Shown one piece after another: positions 20,708 through 31,400 of a stretch of 35,252 nucleotides of DNA. Within the stretch, counting starts at the first letter, position 1. The number at the start of each line of letters is the position of its first letter. The translations under genes and the position numbers were made by a program. Under the pieces are notes generated by a model that was given only the letters and a program-made list of their open reading frames with translations, did no database searches and had not been told where the DNA came from. The stretch comes from Fennellomyces sp. T-0311 (Eukaryota; Mucoromycota; Mucoromycetes; Mucorales; Lichtheimiaceae), in NCBI GenBank assembly GCA_025266875.1, contig JALLLT010000109.1:1-35252 (forward strand), given 5' to 3'.

Positions 20708-21559
20708 ACATAGGTAAGTAGGTTGTCCCGCATCGATGATATGGGTGGGTGTTGTAAAGGAGGTGTTAATGTAGATTTTTCTGGCAGCCTTCTTATTCTG
20801 CTTTTATATCTTTTCACATAAACAAAACGTCCCTACAAATACATGCACGCTACGAACATGTTTCCTTGGCAGCATGTCTTTCTCTTGGCCATCCGTCATC
20901 CTCTTGGCTGTGTATCTTTCCCTCTTGGCGGCATTGCTTGATCCCTTAGACGTCAGCTTAATACGCATTACTATCACGTTTTTCAATACAATAGATTGCC
21001 CGTTTTGGATGCTGTCCTACATTCAGACTGTCGGTAAAAATAGTAAGCTGCATAATATAGAGTTGCATGACACTTTTTCATTTCAAGGACGCGTCTAGAA
21101 GTTTAAGCATATGTGCGTCCTTGGCATTCTAAGAACGGTTGACTTTATATCTACAACATTAACTTAAGAATTACCCATGTGATTGTCTTGCCATTGAAGA
21201 ATTAACTTCATTACAACCATTTTTCCAACGCCATTGCTTAAAAATCAGCTACCTTTTTATACTACAACGCAGCATACTGCATTTTTCTCTCAATGTATTT
21301 TTATTTCTAAGCAAACTAAAGATAAATGATCATTCTGCTCTTGCCCTGCCGACAATTTCCAAGCAGTCTTCTTGTTGCACAGAAAATACAGTGCTCCTGC
21401 CCAAACTAGGTTCAGCCGTTTGCTTTTTTGGTTGCACTTTTGAACGTTACACTTCGGAATACTGCTGCCGATATTGACATTGTCTATTTTTGTACTCTAA
21501 TCAACATCCATCGCGATAAAATTTCGGGGTCCCCGTACATTCTCACGGGCCCCATCCCT
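20708..21559. other. 5' region of the tnp2 gene, non-coding
   Basis: About 850 bp between the transposase start and the right terminal repeats. No recognisable gene. Short frames such as 20874-21098 show no family motif. GGGATGGGGCCCGTGAGAA (minus strand, ~21540-21560) looks like a hAT-type tip with GGGG/CCCC subterminal motifs but has no partner. Confidence 0.5.
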
Positions 21560-21632
21560 ACTGCAACTATCTGTAACTTTCTGTAACCTTTGAAAGTTAC
21601 AGATACTTCTAATTTTGCGCAGTGTACTGGTA
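21560..21632. repeat. Right terminal/subterminal repeats of the tnp2-type element
   Basis: Contains CTGTAACTTTCTGTAACC, then AAAGTTACAGATACTTCTAA and the outer 19 bp TTTGCGCAGTGTACTGGTA. The GTTACAGATACTT core is shared with the left end in inverted orientation. Confidence 0.65.
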
Positions 21633-21640
21633 GGCATTTT
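21633..21640. repeat. Right target-site duplication of the tnp2-type element (GGCATTTT)
   Basis: Exact match to 15092-15099, at the Lys-Met-Pro codons of the gypsy reverse transcriptase. Confidence 0.8.
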
Positions 21641-22722
21641 GTTTACCTCAGTAGCTATGATCTGGTTTTCTATCGGGGATCGGCAGTAATCTGGTGACAC
21701 GACAGGCTAGGCATCTCCTGTATCAATCTCATGTTCGTACGGAGCAGTTGTAATTGGTTGGGCAGGGTCATTCTTGGTAAGGCTTGGATATTACTTGAGT
21801 AATTGGTCAACGTGGTTCTGGTGGGTTGTAGCATTTTGATGCTCGGGTTTGCTAATTGTACAGGTATGTGGGTGCAGCAGAATATCTTCACGAACCATTC
21901 AATCCATATCAAGAATAATACCTTCATTTTGCTGGTCAACGATATAGAAAGTTGCTGATGATCTGATTTTGTTGATGGTAAATTCGATTGTTACTGTGTC
22001 TGTCGAAAGTTGAGTTGATTCATTGCTATATGCGATGAGCTTGGGTCTGCATGCTGTTGTTGGCAATCCAAGTTGTTGTACTACGTGGCGCCGGATGGAC
22101 GTCAGGGTGAAGCCAGAATCGATAAGTGCGGTGTGTTTCTGATTGTGGTCATACATGTAAGTTGTGCATGAAATTGAAGATTGTCCTGACGATTCTTTTG
22201 CTGGTGGCATTTAGCTGGTATCCCAAGGTTGTCCGCGTGGTTGTAAATGTGCTGGAAAATGTCTATCCGCTCTTGGTCCACTTCTACTGTCTGGCTGTTG
22301 ATTTGTCCGGTTGTTTGGCTGATCGTCTGACTATTCAATTGTCCATTTTGTTGTTCTCCTCGTTTGTGGCGGCGGCAATCGGCCTTGAGGTGCCCAAACT
22401 TCTTGCAGTAGAAACATTGCCAAGTTTTGCATCCATTGTTGTTGTCTTGTTGTGGTCAATTTCCAAAATTGTTGTTGGGTCTGTTGTTGCGCTGATTGGT
22501 GTAACTGCGATGTTCACGAGATCCTTTGTTGACTTTTCTGTTGAATTGTGTATTCTGGTTTTCGTTGGTTGCTTCCGCGGCTTACATTGGTGTGGACGAT
22601 GCATATACAGGGACTTGACCATATGGCTGTAGTGTCATTCCAGTTCGATTCATGTTGTACTCGACTTCGGTGCAGATTTCTATGGCTTCTTGGAGAATAG
22701 ATATTTTGCGCATTGATAATAG
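21641..22722 (-). pseudogene. Gypsy copy 2: gag C-part, aspartic protease and start of reverse transcriptase
   Basis: Minus order: a gag helix (ISILQEAIEICTEVEYNMNRT), a zinc knuckle CFYCKKFGHLKADC, a Gln/Asn-rich linker, then in another frame the protease HTALIDSGFTLTSIRRHVVQQLGLP (catalytic Asp-Ser-Gly). The protease-RT linker ends in EHEIDTGDA … SPIENQIIATEVNKM. Gag stops: TAA 22582-22584, TGA 22456-22458. Protease-linker stops: TGA 21899-21901 (where the family has Trp in GMDW), TAA 21791-21793, TAG 21707-21709. The gag-to-protease step needs a frame change near 22210. Gag is cut at 22722 by the Mutator-like element, so its N-terminal capsid is missing. Confidence 0.8.
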
Positions 22723-23414
22723 GGCATCCCCTTATTTCCTCCCGGTTGAGTTCGAAAAAATTTGATTTTTGGGGGGTGGGTGGGAGGAAATAACAGTTGG
22801 GTAGGCGATTTGGAGAAAAAAATTTTCTTTTCCATTTTACATCATGGTGTCATGAGCAAACAGATGGCCGGCAATTCAGTAAACGACCTCGCAACAAGCT
22901 TATCATACTCACGGCGCGAAAAAGACGATTTCGTGTATAGGAAGAAAAAACGTACGAAACAACAAAAGGCTTTGCTGAGCGACTTTGAAAAAAAAACACG
23001 CGTTCATCTGAAATCTCAAACAAGAAGCACTTCAATTCCGACGATTTACATTAGCATTGGACGTAATTGTGAAAGGAGATGGAAGGAGAAAGGTCATTGG
23101 GGTGACATGGGAAAGGGAACTGTGTAGCTATGTTACGCACTTACTTTGATAGAACTGTTTTCATTTTCAAATGCATTCAGCAGCACTTTTCCTGTACGCG
23201 TACAGTAGCACGGTTTCATGCACAACAGTATCGGCGGCAACCATATGATGATGGACGAAAGATAATGGAACTGTTGGGCAAACGTTTTTATATTGCTCGA
23301 TGATTTCTGTTGACACATACAGTTTCTTTTCATTGATGGATCCACAGCAATACATGGCCGTGATAATTTACGTTATGGATATCCCACCAATATAAAGATG
23401 GTTTGCTTCACAAG
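22723..23414 (+). repeat. Left terminal inverted repeat of the MULE
   Basis: Shares with the right arm the tip, the GGGGGGTGGGTGGGAGGAAATAACAG block, the ATGAGCAAACAGATGGCCGG block and the end near TTTGCTTCACAAG. It includes an open frame (22853-23127, MSKQMAGNSVNDL … GHWGDMGKGTV). That frame is partly conserved in the other arm but is closed earlier here by a 4 bp difference near 23125. Confidence 0.85.
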
Positions 23415-23696
23415 GTACATGTCTACAGAAAAAACATAGTGGCCAATCAATAACGACCTGGTATGGTTGAATAGAATTTGGTATAGCTGTATGGATTATA
23501 TTCAGAAACAAGCAGAACTATCTTTGTCTTATGCATGCCCGGTAATAAAATCCACTTTGTAATTAATGCGTTCTCGCCCATAAAAGATGTGCCCCTATGA
23601 TAGATAAGATGGTTGCACGGTTATTACAGAGAAAATAGAAAGCACAGATTTTATTTATAAAAGCTTAAAGTGAAAAAGAAAAAAGGAGATTGCTGA

Positions 23697-25921
23697 TTAG
23701 CGGCGTTGTGTACCAGAGCGTCTACCATGGTAATGACGCTGCATTATTTCTTCATGAAACTGTACAAGTGTTCGAACATGCTGGGCGTACCGCTCTGCCT
23801 CTTCCGGCAAAATCGTGCTGAGCTGTTGTATCCGGTCGCGATCATGGTAAAGGGCTACAACTGATTGCTCGACGAATTGTAAATCGTTTGCGGTGTGATT
23901 CGGAATTGGGAGAGATTGATCCTGCACATTTACATCCTCCATCGCTTCAGCATCTTGCAACTCACCATCCTGGACAGGGTTTGCGTAAGCAACCAACTCA
24001 ATCGCATTATGCCGCTCTGCTTCAAAAAGAAGTTGCATGCCTGTGAATTTCTCCAACAGATATATGTGCTTACAGGGAGCATTTCTATGCTGGTAATCGT
24101 CACAGGTACAAGATAAAATAAGCATATCATCGCTGACAGCCACATCATAAACCTCAGATGATCGAGCCTCAAACGACTTGACTGACCAGATACCAACCAT
24201 TGGGCTACTATAATGTTCACCTTCCGGATTGCAGATCATCGATGCAAGAGCTTCAGGATCTACAAGAGAAACATAATGACGACGGCGTGACAGCTCGTTC
24301 TCTAGTGGCCCCATCCGTCCATTCAACGCCATGATCCGCTCGCGTTCGTTTTTCATGTAGAACTCGACGTCGTGTGTAAGGATGAAAAACAAACGGTCGA
24401 GTCTCTTGTTGTGCCGATGATTAAAGTACACGGTTTTCAGTTGGTTGCGCCATGATTCGATAAAGTTGTTCGTCATCAAACGTCTACTGTCACGTTTTGC
24501 ATATGCATATGCCCAACGTCGAATCTTTTCTTCGGGTAGCCACCATGTCTCGAAGTAATCCTGAAACTCTTCTTGGTCATAAAAGTCGCTTTGGAATTGC
24601 TGGATTGAACGATAGAGCTGGTCAATATTCTTTTCGAACAACAGCTGCTTCAATGCACCCAGTATTTCATAACGATACTCCTGTAGTTCATCAGCGGAAT
24701 ACGACCCATCCAATCGTACTTTGCTCTTCAGGTTTCGAGCCCATGCTTGGGCAACGTGAAATCCACAGTAATGAATTGCTGCGTCCGGAAACACTGCTTG
24801 GATGGCATTGACCTCCGGAATGCTGCAATCGATCGTCATATGGGTGATGTCCATATTGCATGATCCACGGAGAAAACGTAACCACTGATGGATGGGTCCA
24901 GAGGACAAGTCATTGGTGAACATATATGCGACTGGATAACCACATCCTATATATGGGTCGCGAATTACAATGCTATACATGACATCCGCAAGTCGAGCTG
25001 TGATCTTATACGTAGTATCCATGCAAACCAAACGCGAGTGCTGGAGCTGCGCAAGTTGAACTGGCGAAAGAAAGCCGAACGAATAAGTGTCAACGCTCTG
25101 TGTATACTGCGAGGGATCGCCACGGAAGATGACATAATTTTCGTTCACGAGGCGTTCATTGAGCCATATATGTGCTGAAATCATATCATCGTTATCAAAC
25201 TGAAAAAGATCTGTCTTAAGCTATATATTTTTATCGTCAGTATAAGATAATCTTTTGATTTTGCAATCGGTACACAAAACTATCCAAATACCTTGTTCAT
25301 GAGGTTGTAAACGTCTTCATAGTTCACCCTCCTCTGACCCGCTGTTTCTTGGTCGTCCATTGCATCAAGTTGACGCAAAACCGAGATGCGGATATCACGG
25401 CAGTTGCTGGTAACGCGAAGCTGCTCGGCAATCCGTTCGACGTTATTGCGCGTCAAAGGAAGAGTGCGGGTATCAAACGAATCTCCTGAAACATGGTTCG
25501 TATGGTCGTTCAAAAGGCGAATTTCGCAAACTTCAGGCTGTTCACTCAAACTCGTAGCTTTCAAGCGACCTTCACAGCCGCACTTCTTACTGTCCTTCTG
25601 CGTGACTCTCACTGAACGTTGTGGCGAGTAGTGGCCAGCACGATGGCAATTGAAAGTCTCACTATACAGCACAGTGCTGTTGCTACCGGGAGTGCTGTTC
25701 GTCTTGTGCTTCGTGTTCCACTTACTTCCACATAATTCTGAGATGTGAGTTAGGCAATTCCTCCAATCGTTGGAATGAAAATGCACAGGGTGATCGACAT
25801 GCATTGCAAGAACACCAGGTACGGTCGAATGTCCGAGAGCGAAGCGAATGTTGTTAACGTTGTAAAGTTCGTTGTTCATGGTAAAGTAGTTGGAAGTAAC
25901 TAAGGTTACTTTACTTTTCAT
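23697..25921 (-). CDS. MULE transposase with FAR1-like N-terminus and SWIM zinc finger, two exons
   Basis: Exon 1 is 25921-25292 and exon 2 is 25199-23697, joined in phase 0 across a 92 bp GT...CAG intron; 710 residues, no stops. Exon 1 has a Cys/His region (FNCHRAGHYSPQR, KKCGCEGRLKA, NDHTNHVSGD), as in FAR1/WRKY-GCM-like DNA-binding fingers of MULE proteins. Exon 2 has the MULE catalytic core: RLVCMDTTYKI (Asp ~271), MTIDCSIPEVNAI (Asp ~333), HYCGFHVAQAW (the C-x2-H motif), then the helical insert. The SWIM finger CTCDDYQHRNAPCKHIYLL sits at ~570-590. It acts on the element's long ends by cut-and-paste transposition. The intron call is supported by the frame: without it exon 1 stops four codons later. 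Intact frame suggests a recent copy. Confidence 0.9.
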
Positions 25922-26143
25922 AAACTGCTATTAAGCATACCTCTTCTCAGCCACAATGGAACACATCGTTTATCATAATCGCAGAAGGAAATCACAAAGC
26001 AGTTTTTATTGTTCGGTATGCATTAGATAAAAATAGAGCTGCTTTCTTCAAAGTATGATCTATGACGCCATATCAAACCCCATTCAACCGAACCAAGTTG
26101 TTATTGGTTGAGCTTGGTATTTTTTTTTCGTTAATAGATAACT

Positions 26144-26879
26144 TGTGAAGCAAAACGCCTTAATACTGCCGGAACGTTCATAGGGTATATCACCATGACC
26201 ATATATTGCTATGGATCCATCAAAAGAACGAAACTGTATGCTTCAACAAAGTAATCCAATAAGGTAATCCAAGAAGATAATCCAACGAGGTAACCTGACA
26301 ATACCAGAAGAGTTGCCCACTGGTACCATCATCTTTCGTCCATCATCATATCGTTGCTATGTGCATCGTTGTGCATAAAGGCGCGCTACTGTACGCGTAT
26401 GACCACTGTGCTGCCATATGCATTTGAAAACGAAAACGGTTCTATCAAAGTAAGTGCATAACATAGCTACAAACACAGTTCCCTTCACCATGTCACCCCA
26501 ATGACCTTTCCCCTTCCATGTCCTTTCACAATTACTTCCAATGCCAATGTAAATCGTCGGAATCGAAGTGCTTCTTGTTTGAGATTTCAGATGAACTTGT
26601 GTTTTTTTTTCAAAGTCGGTCAGCAAAGCCTTTTTGTCATTTCGTACGTTTATTCTTCCTATACACGAAATCGTCTTTTTCTCGCGTTGTGCGTAAGATA
26701 ACTACGTTGTGAGGTCGTTTACTGAATTGCCGGCCATCTGTTTGCTCATGACACCACGATGTAAAATGGGAAAGAAAAAATTTTTTTCTTCAAATTGCCT
26801 GCCCAGCTGTTATTTCCTCCCACCCACCCCCCAAAGTTTAATTTTTTCGAACTCAACCGGGAGAAAATAAGGGGATGCC
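26144..26879 (-). repeat. Right terminal inverted repeat of the MULE
   Basis: Inverted counterpart of 22723-23414. It contains an extra degenerate 14 bp tandem block (AAGTAATCCAAT/AGGTAATCCAAG units, 26249-26296) absent from the left arm. The coding-like frame of the left arm runs longer here, through GTVFVAMLCTYFDRTVFVFKC, on the minus strand. Confidence 0.85.
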
Positions 26880-27049
26880 TTTTATACAAACCATTTTATT
26901 CTTATTTCCAAATTTTCCCAAACACGTTGTCACACAAGATTAAAAGAGCACAAAACAGCGTGTTTACCCAACAAAGCAATCAGCAAAGACATAGCACGAC
27001 CCCAAATATTCGTACACTGAACGCCACGGTTACTGGAAAGGGTCGGACG

Positions 27050-28453
27050 ATGGCAACAGATCAATCATCAGGTCTGAGTAACGAGCTCTCACCCCAACCC
27101 ACTGGAGGTACCCACTCAAGTATCAACCACAAGAACAGTAGACTTGCACAACTAGGAAGCCAACAAAGCATTCAAAGCTTCCGTAGCTCGCAAGTCTTTA
27201 AGCTGTCCCAAGACTCAGTGAACCTTACTGGCCCGAACCCACAGCGACCTCAGCACAATGGCGAATGGGAATTCAACGAGCGGATGGCATACATCGAATG
27301 TCGTATGACTATCCATGAACAACGAATGCATGCTCAGGAAGAAGAAGCCAAAAAAGTGCAAGTTCTTATGGAGCAAAATGAAGCACTCATTGAGCAACAC
27401 GAGGCCTTAATTCAGCAAAATCAGGAACTGGTGCAACGAAACACACAACTCGAATAAGAGCTTGTGTTAAGTCGCACACGCATCGCAGAGCTTGAGAAGC
27501 AACAACTGCTTATGGAATCACCGTCGCAACTTGTATCACCACCAGCGCAAGACGCAATTCCTGAAGCAGAAGATGAGATGCTAACAGGAACGGTAGAGTC
27601 AATGCACGCAGCTACCAACGAAGAATGGACAGAGCGAAAGAAAGAGATTGAGGCTGACAAAGCTAAACAGCAACAAAAGAGAGATCAGCGTCTCACCAAA
27701 CAGTTCCAGAAGCTGGAAAGACAAGAGCTTCAAAAGCATCCAAAACAGCTAACAAAGAAAGATGGTACGAAGGAGATATCATGGGCAACAATCACCAGCC
27801 GCAACACAGCCATGAAAAAGAGAACCACGGGACCACCGTCTGAAAAACTTCTGAACTGGGCAAACAGGACTCTGAAACCAGCAACCGAGGCCACAGCATA
27901 CACGGTGGTGTATATGCCATCGCCAAGGCGCACATCGCACAGTGAGATTCACAGTGCCTTGCGCATTTTGGGAGTGGCACAAGAACGTATCATTGATGTT
28001 CACTTTCCAGCACACGGAGTTGTGGGTCTGCTTATCCACTCATCATATGAGGCAACTCTTAGGGATACGCTGAAACAAGCCAAGTTGACGCCGAAGGATG
28101 ACTTTGACCCAACCGCTGCATCCACTATCGGTAACCCACGCCTACTCGAGAAAATGACCAAAACTGAACGTGCCAACGAGGCTAAGCTACTATACCAAGA
28201 GCGTATGTTCAACATGTGCATGCATATGCCTAAAAAGCATCTTGGTATAGCCATCCTTCGATACTTTACATCTCTCCCAAAAGAAGACAAGCACCAGATC
28301 GCCATGGTGTATTGGGCCAAGTTTCAAGAGACAAATCCCAAGCCTGCCCCTCGTAAGAGACAGAGAGTTGAATCAAAGGAGGAAGCTCGCAAAATGTTGT
28401 CTGGAGGCGACGACAATAACGGTGGTATCTCGGACCCGATGCAAGTAGCATGA
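27050..28453 (+). pseudogene. LINE ORF1 (coiled-coil RNA-binding protein), one in-frame stop
   Basis: From ATG 27050 the frame reads a Ser/Gln-rich N-terminus. A long coiled coil follows (heptads in RMAYIECRMTIHEQRMHAQEE and EQNEALIEQHEALIQQNQEL), interrupted by TAA at 27455-27457. The coiled coil resumes immediately (ELVLSRTRIAELEKQQ). The C-terminal half has a compact fold-like region (TAYTVVYMPSPRRTSHSEI, HFPAHGVVGLLIHSS) that may be an RRM-like RNA-binding domain, and a basic tail. In LINEs ORF1p packages the element RNA. The stop lies inside the heptad pattern, where Gln is common, so CAA to TAA is the simplest origin. The last codon overlaps the ORF2 start. Confidence 0.75.
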
Positions 28454-31400
28454 TAGACTGTATCAAGATCGGTTTATTTAATGCAACTGGTGTTGATCGC
28501 TCACCAGATGAAATTACAACTTTTTGCAACGATCACAACATCAACATCATTCTTATCAACGAAACTTTCCTAGTTCAAGGCCGACTTTATACTGACTGGC
28601 TTCAGTATCACAACTACGCAATCAGGCCTGACATTCAGCACCGAGGGCAAGGTAGCATCACACTACTAGTACGTCCAGATCTCAACTTACATATACACCA
28701 CCTCCCAAGTAAAAATCGATTTACATTGTCCTTCAGCATCGGACTATACACCTTCCATGGCCTATATCTGCCACCTTCACTCCACAACGAAACATGCACA
28801 ACGCTGCTGGATCAGCTCAATATTGATGAACGTACAATCATTTTTGGTGATCTCAATGCTCGTACAAAGGTGGTTACTGGAGATCACTCCAACAACTCTC
28901 GAGGAATTAACGTACTAGAACCTTGGTTAATACAACATGGTCTACATGTCTGGAATGGTTCATTACAGCGTGGAAAGCCAACCTTTCGCACAGCAAGTGG
29001 TACAAGCATAACCGACTTGTTTATATCGAATGAGGGAGCCATATTAGCTCCTATTATGAACATTTTCGATTTACACTCATTAAACTCACACCACCATATA
29101 TGTACGTTGGAATTCTCGCCGACCAACCCTTGGAAACCACTACCAACACCAAACGCCCCCAGACAACACTGGAAACTACAACGACTCTCGGATCTAGAAA
29201 TCAACAAACTTTTCGTCACAAACTTCAACAGAAACACAGCAAACATCATTAAACAGCTCGAAGATATGGAAGATAGCGAAAAGATGATACCTGATCCGGC
29301 ACTAGTTGAACAGTTGAGTCAAGATCTGAACTCAGCAATTTACGATGCACTAGATGCCAGTGCTACACGCAGTGAGGGGCGCCCGAAATCCTGGAAATGG
29401 TTTTGAAACGATGACCTGCAGAAAAAAGCAGACCAGCGAGAAGAAGCATATCGGAAGTGGAGGCATGCACCTTCCAATGTCGTGGTGAAGGCAAAATACT
29501 GGGCCGTATATACCCGCAAGTGCGAGATATTCTCAAGGGAGGTGAACCGCACAAAACGTCGCACATGGAAACAGTTCTGTATGAAACTCGGGAACGCACC
29601 AATAGGCGAAGCAAACTCGATAATCAAGCATATGCGTCGAAATCGTCAAGCGAGCCATACGTTCTCCCATCCAGCAGGCCCCCAATTCGCTGCCGAATTT
29701 ATGGTTGATCACCTCGCTGAAGTTTTTGGAGGCGAGTGGGACTCAAAGAGGACGTCGAATCATTGGCGCACCAATGACAATATAGGCGACGAGACTGAGC
29801 CTTTTCCTGCTGCAGAAATTGCTGACAGCATATGCAAAATGGCACCAAGGAAAGCACCAGGCGCTGATAATATAACAGGTGCTATGCTCAAACCTATTGC
29901 AGAACTGCTGTCGAATATCCTAAGCAAGTTTTTGACGATCTGTTGGAACTGGTCATATGTCCCCATATCATGGCGGACAGCCCATGTTGTTTCAATTTAC
30001 AAGAAAGGTGATACCTCGGACGCTGGAAACTACAGGCCAATCAGTCTCACCAGCGTGCTGCGGAAACTTTTGGAACGCTGTCTATTGCCAAAACTTCTTA
30101 GAGCGATGCTAGCCCTTGACATAGCTCAAGGCGATTTTAGACATAAACGTGGAGCCCTCGACCAGGCTTTTGCGCTGAACATACTTATCCGCCAATACCA
30201 ACGTCAATATGGAGAACCACCAGTCCAAGCTTTTCTTGACATTAAGCAAGCGTACGACTCGAGCTCAAGAGAAATCATATGGTCAACGTTGCAGGGAAAC
30301 CTGCCGAGCGCTCTGTTCCATCTTATATGACACCTGTTTGACGACGTACGAATTGCGGTTATTCTCCAGAACCATCGATCTTGGTATATCCAGCCTGCAA
30401 GAGGGGTTTTACAAGGCTCTATCCTTAGCCCACTGCTATATGCTGTATTCATCAACTCTCTACCCAGGAGACTTCGCATTAGGATGCAAGTACTTGGAAA
30501 AAAGCTGCTAGTGCTACGTACAGCTCCACTCTCTGTACAAGATACGGAAGCATCTGTGCAACACATGACAAATAGCCCCAAGTCATCGAGGGTACTTATA
30601 TCCTCACTGCTATACGCAGATGATGTGGCATTACTGGGTTCACCACAAGATATGGTCCACCTGCTGAAGATTGCTGAATTACACTCGAATGAATATGGTT
30701 ATCGATGGCATCCAGGCAAGTGCGCTATAATTGAGCCACCACCAAACAATAGCAGTCAGCCACGACCTCGGAACTATATGATATATGGAACACCGATCAA
30801 CAAAGTCGATTGTTTCCAATACCTCGGCCTACCATTTACCTATGACGGTATTGATCTTGATCAACTCATCAATCAACGCATCTCGAAGGTGACAGGTAGC
30901 ATGGCCTTACTTCGACAGCTGGGCATACACCAATATGGCATTGGGCTATGGCCAGCACTACGCACATACCGTTCATTTGTATGACCTGTTCTTGAATATG
31001 GCATCGCAATCGCGGCGCTATCGGCGAAACAAATGAAAAAGTTGGAACGCGTACAGACTGGGTGTATCAAGATGACACGTAATCGCAACAAGCAAACGCA
31101 CTGCCCAACAACTGTCCCGATGGTGATGACGGATTTACCATCAATGCAGATCCGCACTCGTACTCTCCAACTAAAGTTTACTATGCGCCTGCAATCATTG
31201 CCAACATCAACTATGGCCCGGACAGTAGAACGTGCGCTACTATCAAATGGGAAAAAATCCTGCGACCAACAGTGGCAGCAGCTAACAGCAACCAACTCTA
31301 TCAACCAAAGGCTCAAAAAGATATAAAGTAAGGTATCACCACCAAAAAATCCGGTCCAGGCAGTGATCGACAGCATGCGAGATGACGAGCTCAAGTCAAG

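Larger units (their letters stand above)
15100..21632 (-). mobile_element. tnp2-type (EnSpm/CACTA-like) DNA transposon, 6.5 kb, with 8 bp duplication
   Basis: The segment interrupts the gypsy reverse transcriptase and is flanked by perfect GGCATTTT copies. It carries a tnp2-family transposase gene (minus), a convergent spliced accessory gene (plus) and possibly a small third gene. The ends are TAGAAGAATATGTAAG (left) and TACCAGTACACTGCGC (right, opposite strand). TTAGAAGTATCTGTAAC lies 19 bp inside the right end and resembles the left tip, so the true inverted repeat may be offset. Both ends hold repeated GTTACAGATACTT motifs. Classical CACTA elements make 2-3 bp duplications, so the 8 bp one is unusual; the subgroup is unresolved. 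Confidence 0.75.
8313..22722 (-). mobile_element. Ty3/gypsy copy 2, interrupted by hAT and tnp2-type insertions and truncated at its gag end
   Basis: Read from right to left the pieces are: gag with zinc knuckle (ending at 22722), aspartic protease, reverse transcriptase N-part, 6.5 kb insertion, reverse transcriptase C-part and RNase H, integrase N-part, 4.1 kb insertion, integrase C-part, polypurine tract and 3' LTR. Protease-to-integrase lies in one reading frame once the two insertions and one copy of each duplication are subtracted; I checked this by coordinate arithmetic. The frame carries eight in-frame stops in pol and two in gag. The 5' LTR and N-terminal gag are missing from the window. 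Confidence 0.85.
22723..26879 (-). mobile_element. Mutator-like element (MULE) with ~700 bp terminal inverted repeats
   Basis: The left edge starts GGCATCCCCTTATTTCC. The right edge on the opposite strand starts GGCATCCCCTTATTTTC. The two arms then match over about 700 bp with moderate divergence. One spliced transposase gene on the minus strand lies between them. Long inverted repeats plus a MULE-domain transposase define the group. The expected 9 bp target duplication is not clear: TTGATAATA on the left and TTTATACAA on the right share six positions only. The left flank is gypsy gag and the right flank is LINE leader, which do not belong together. Confidence 0.85.

Noticed and set aside
21535..21565. 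Right tip of a further nested hAT (TAGGGATGGGGCC on the minus strand)
   Set aside because: No matching left tip or duplication could be found between 15250 and 16320 or elsewhere in the window.
15100..21632. Assignment of the tnp2 element to KDZ/Zisupton because of the 8 bp duplication
   Set aside because: The core motifs (NVDWF, DPMHNLFLG, FERYNGYM) are tnp2-type; duplication length alone is not enough. Left as an open question.
22126..22632. 168-codon plus-strand frame with many hydrophobic residues, like a membrane protein
   Set aside because: It is antisense to the gypsy gag; the minus strand there has the zinc knuckle and Gln/Asn-rich linker, whose complement gives Val/Leu-rich artefacts.
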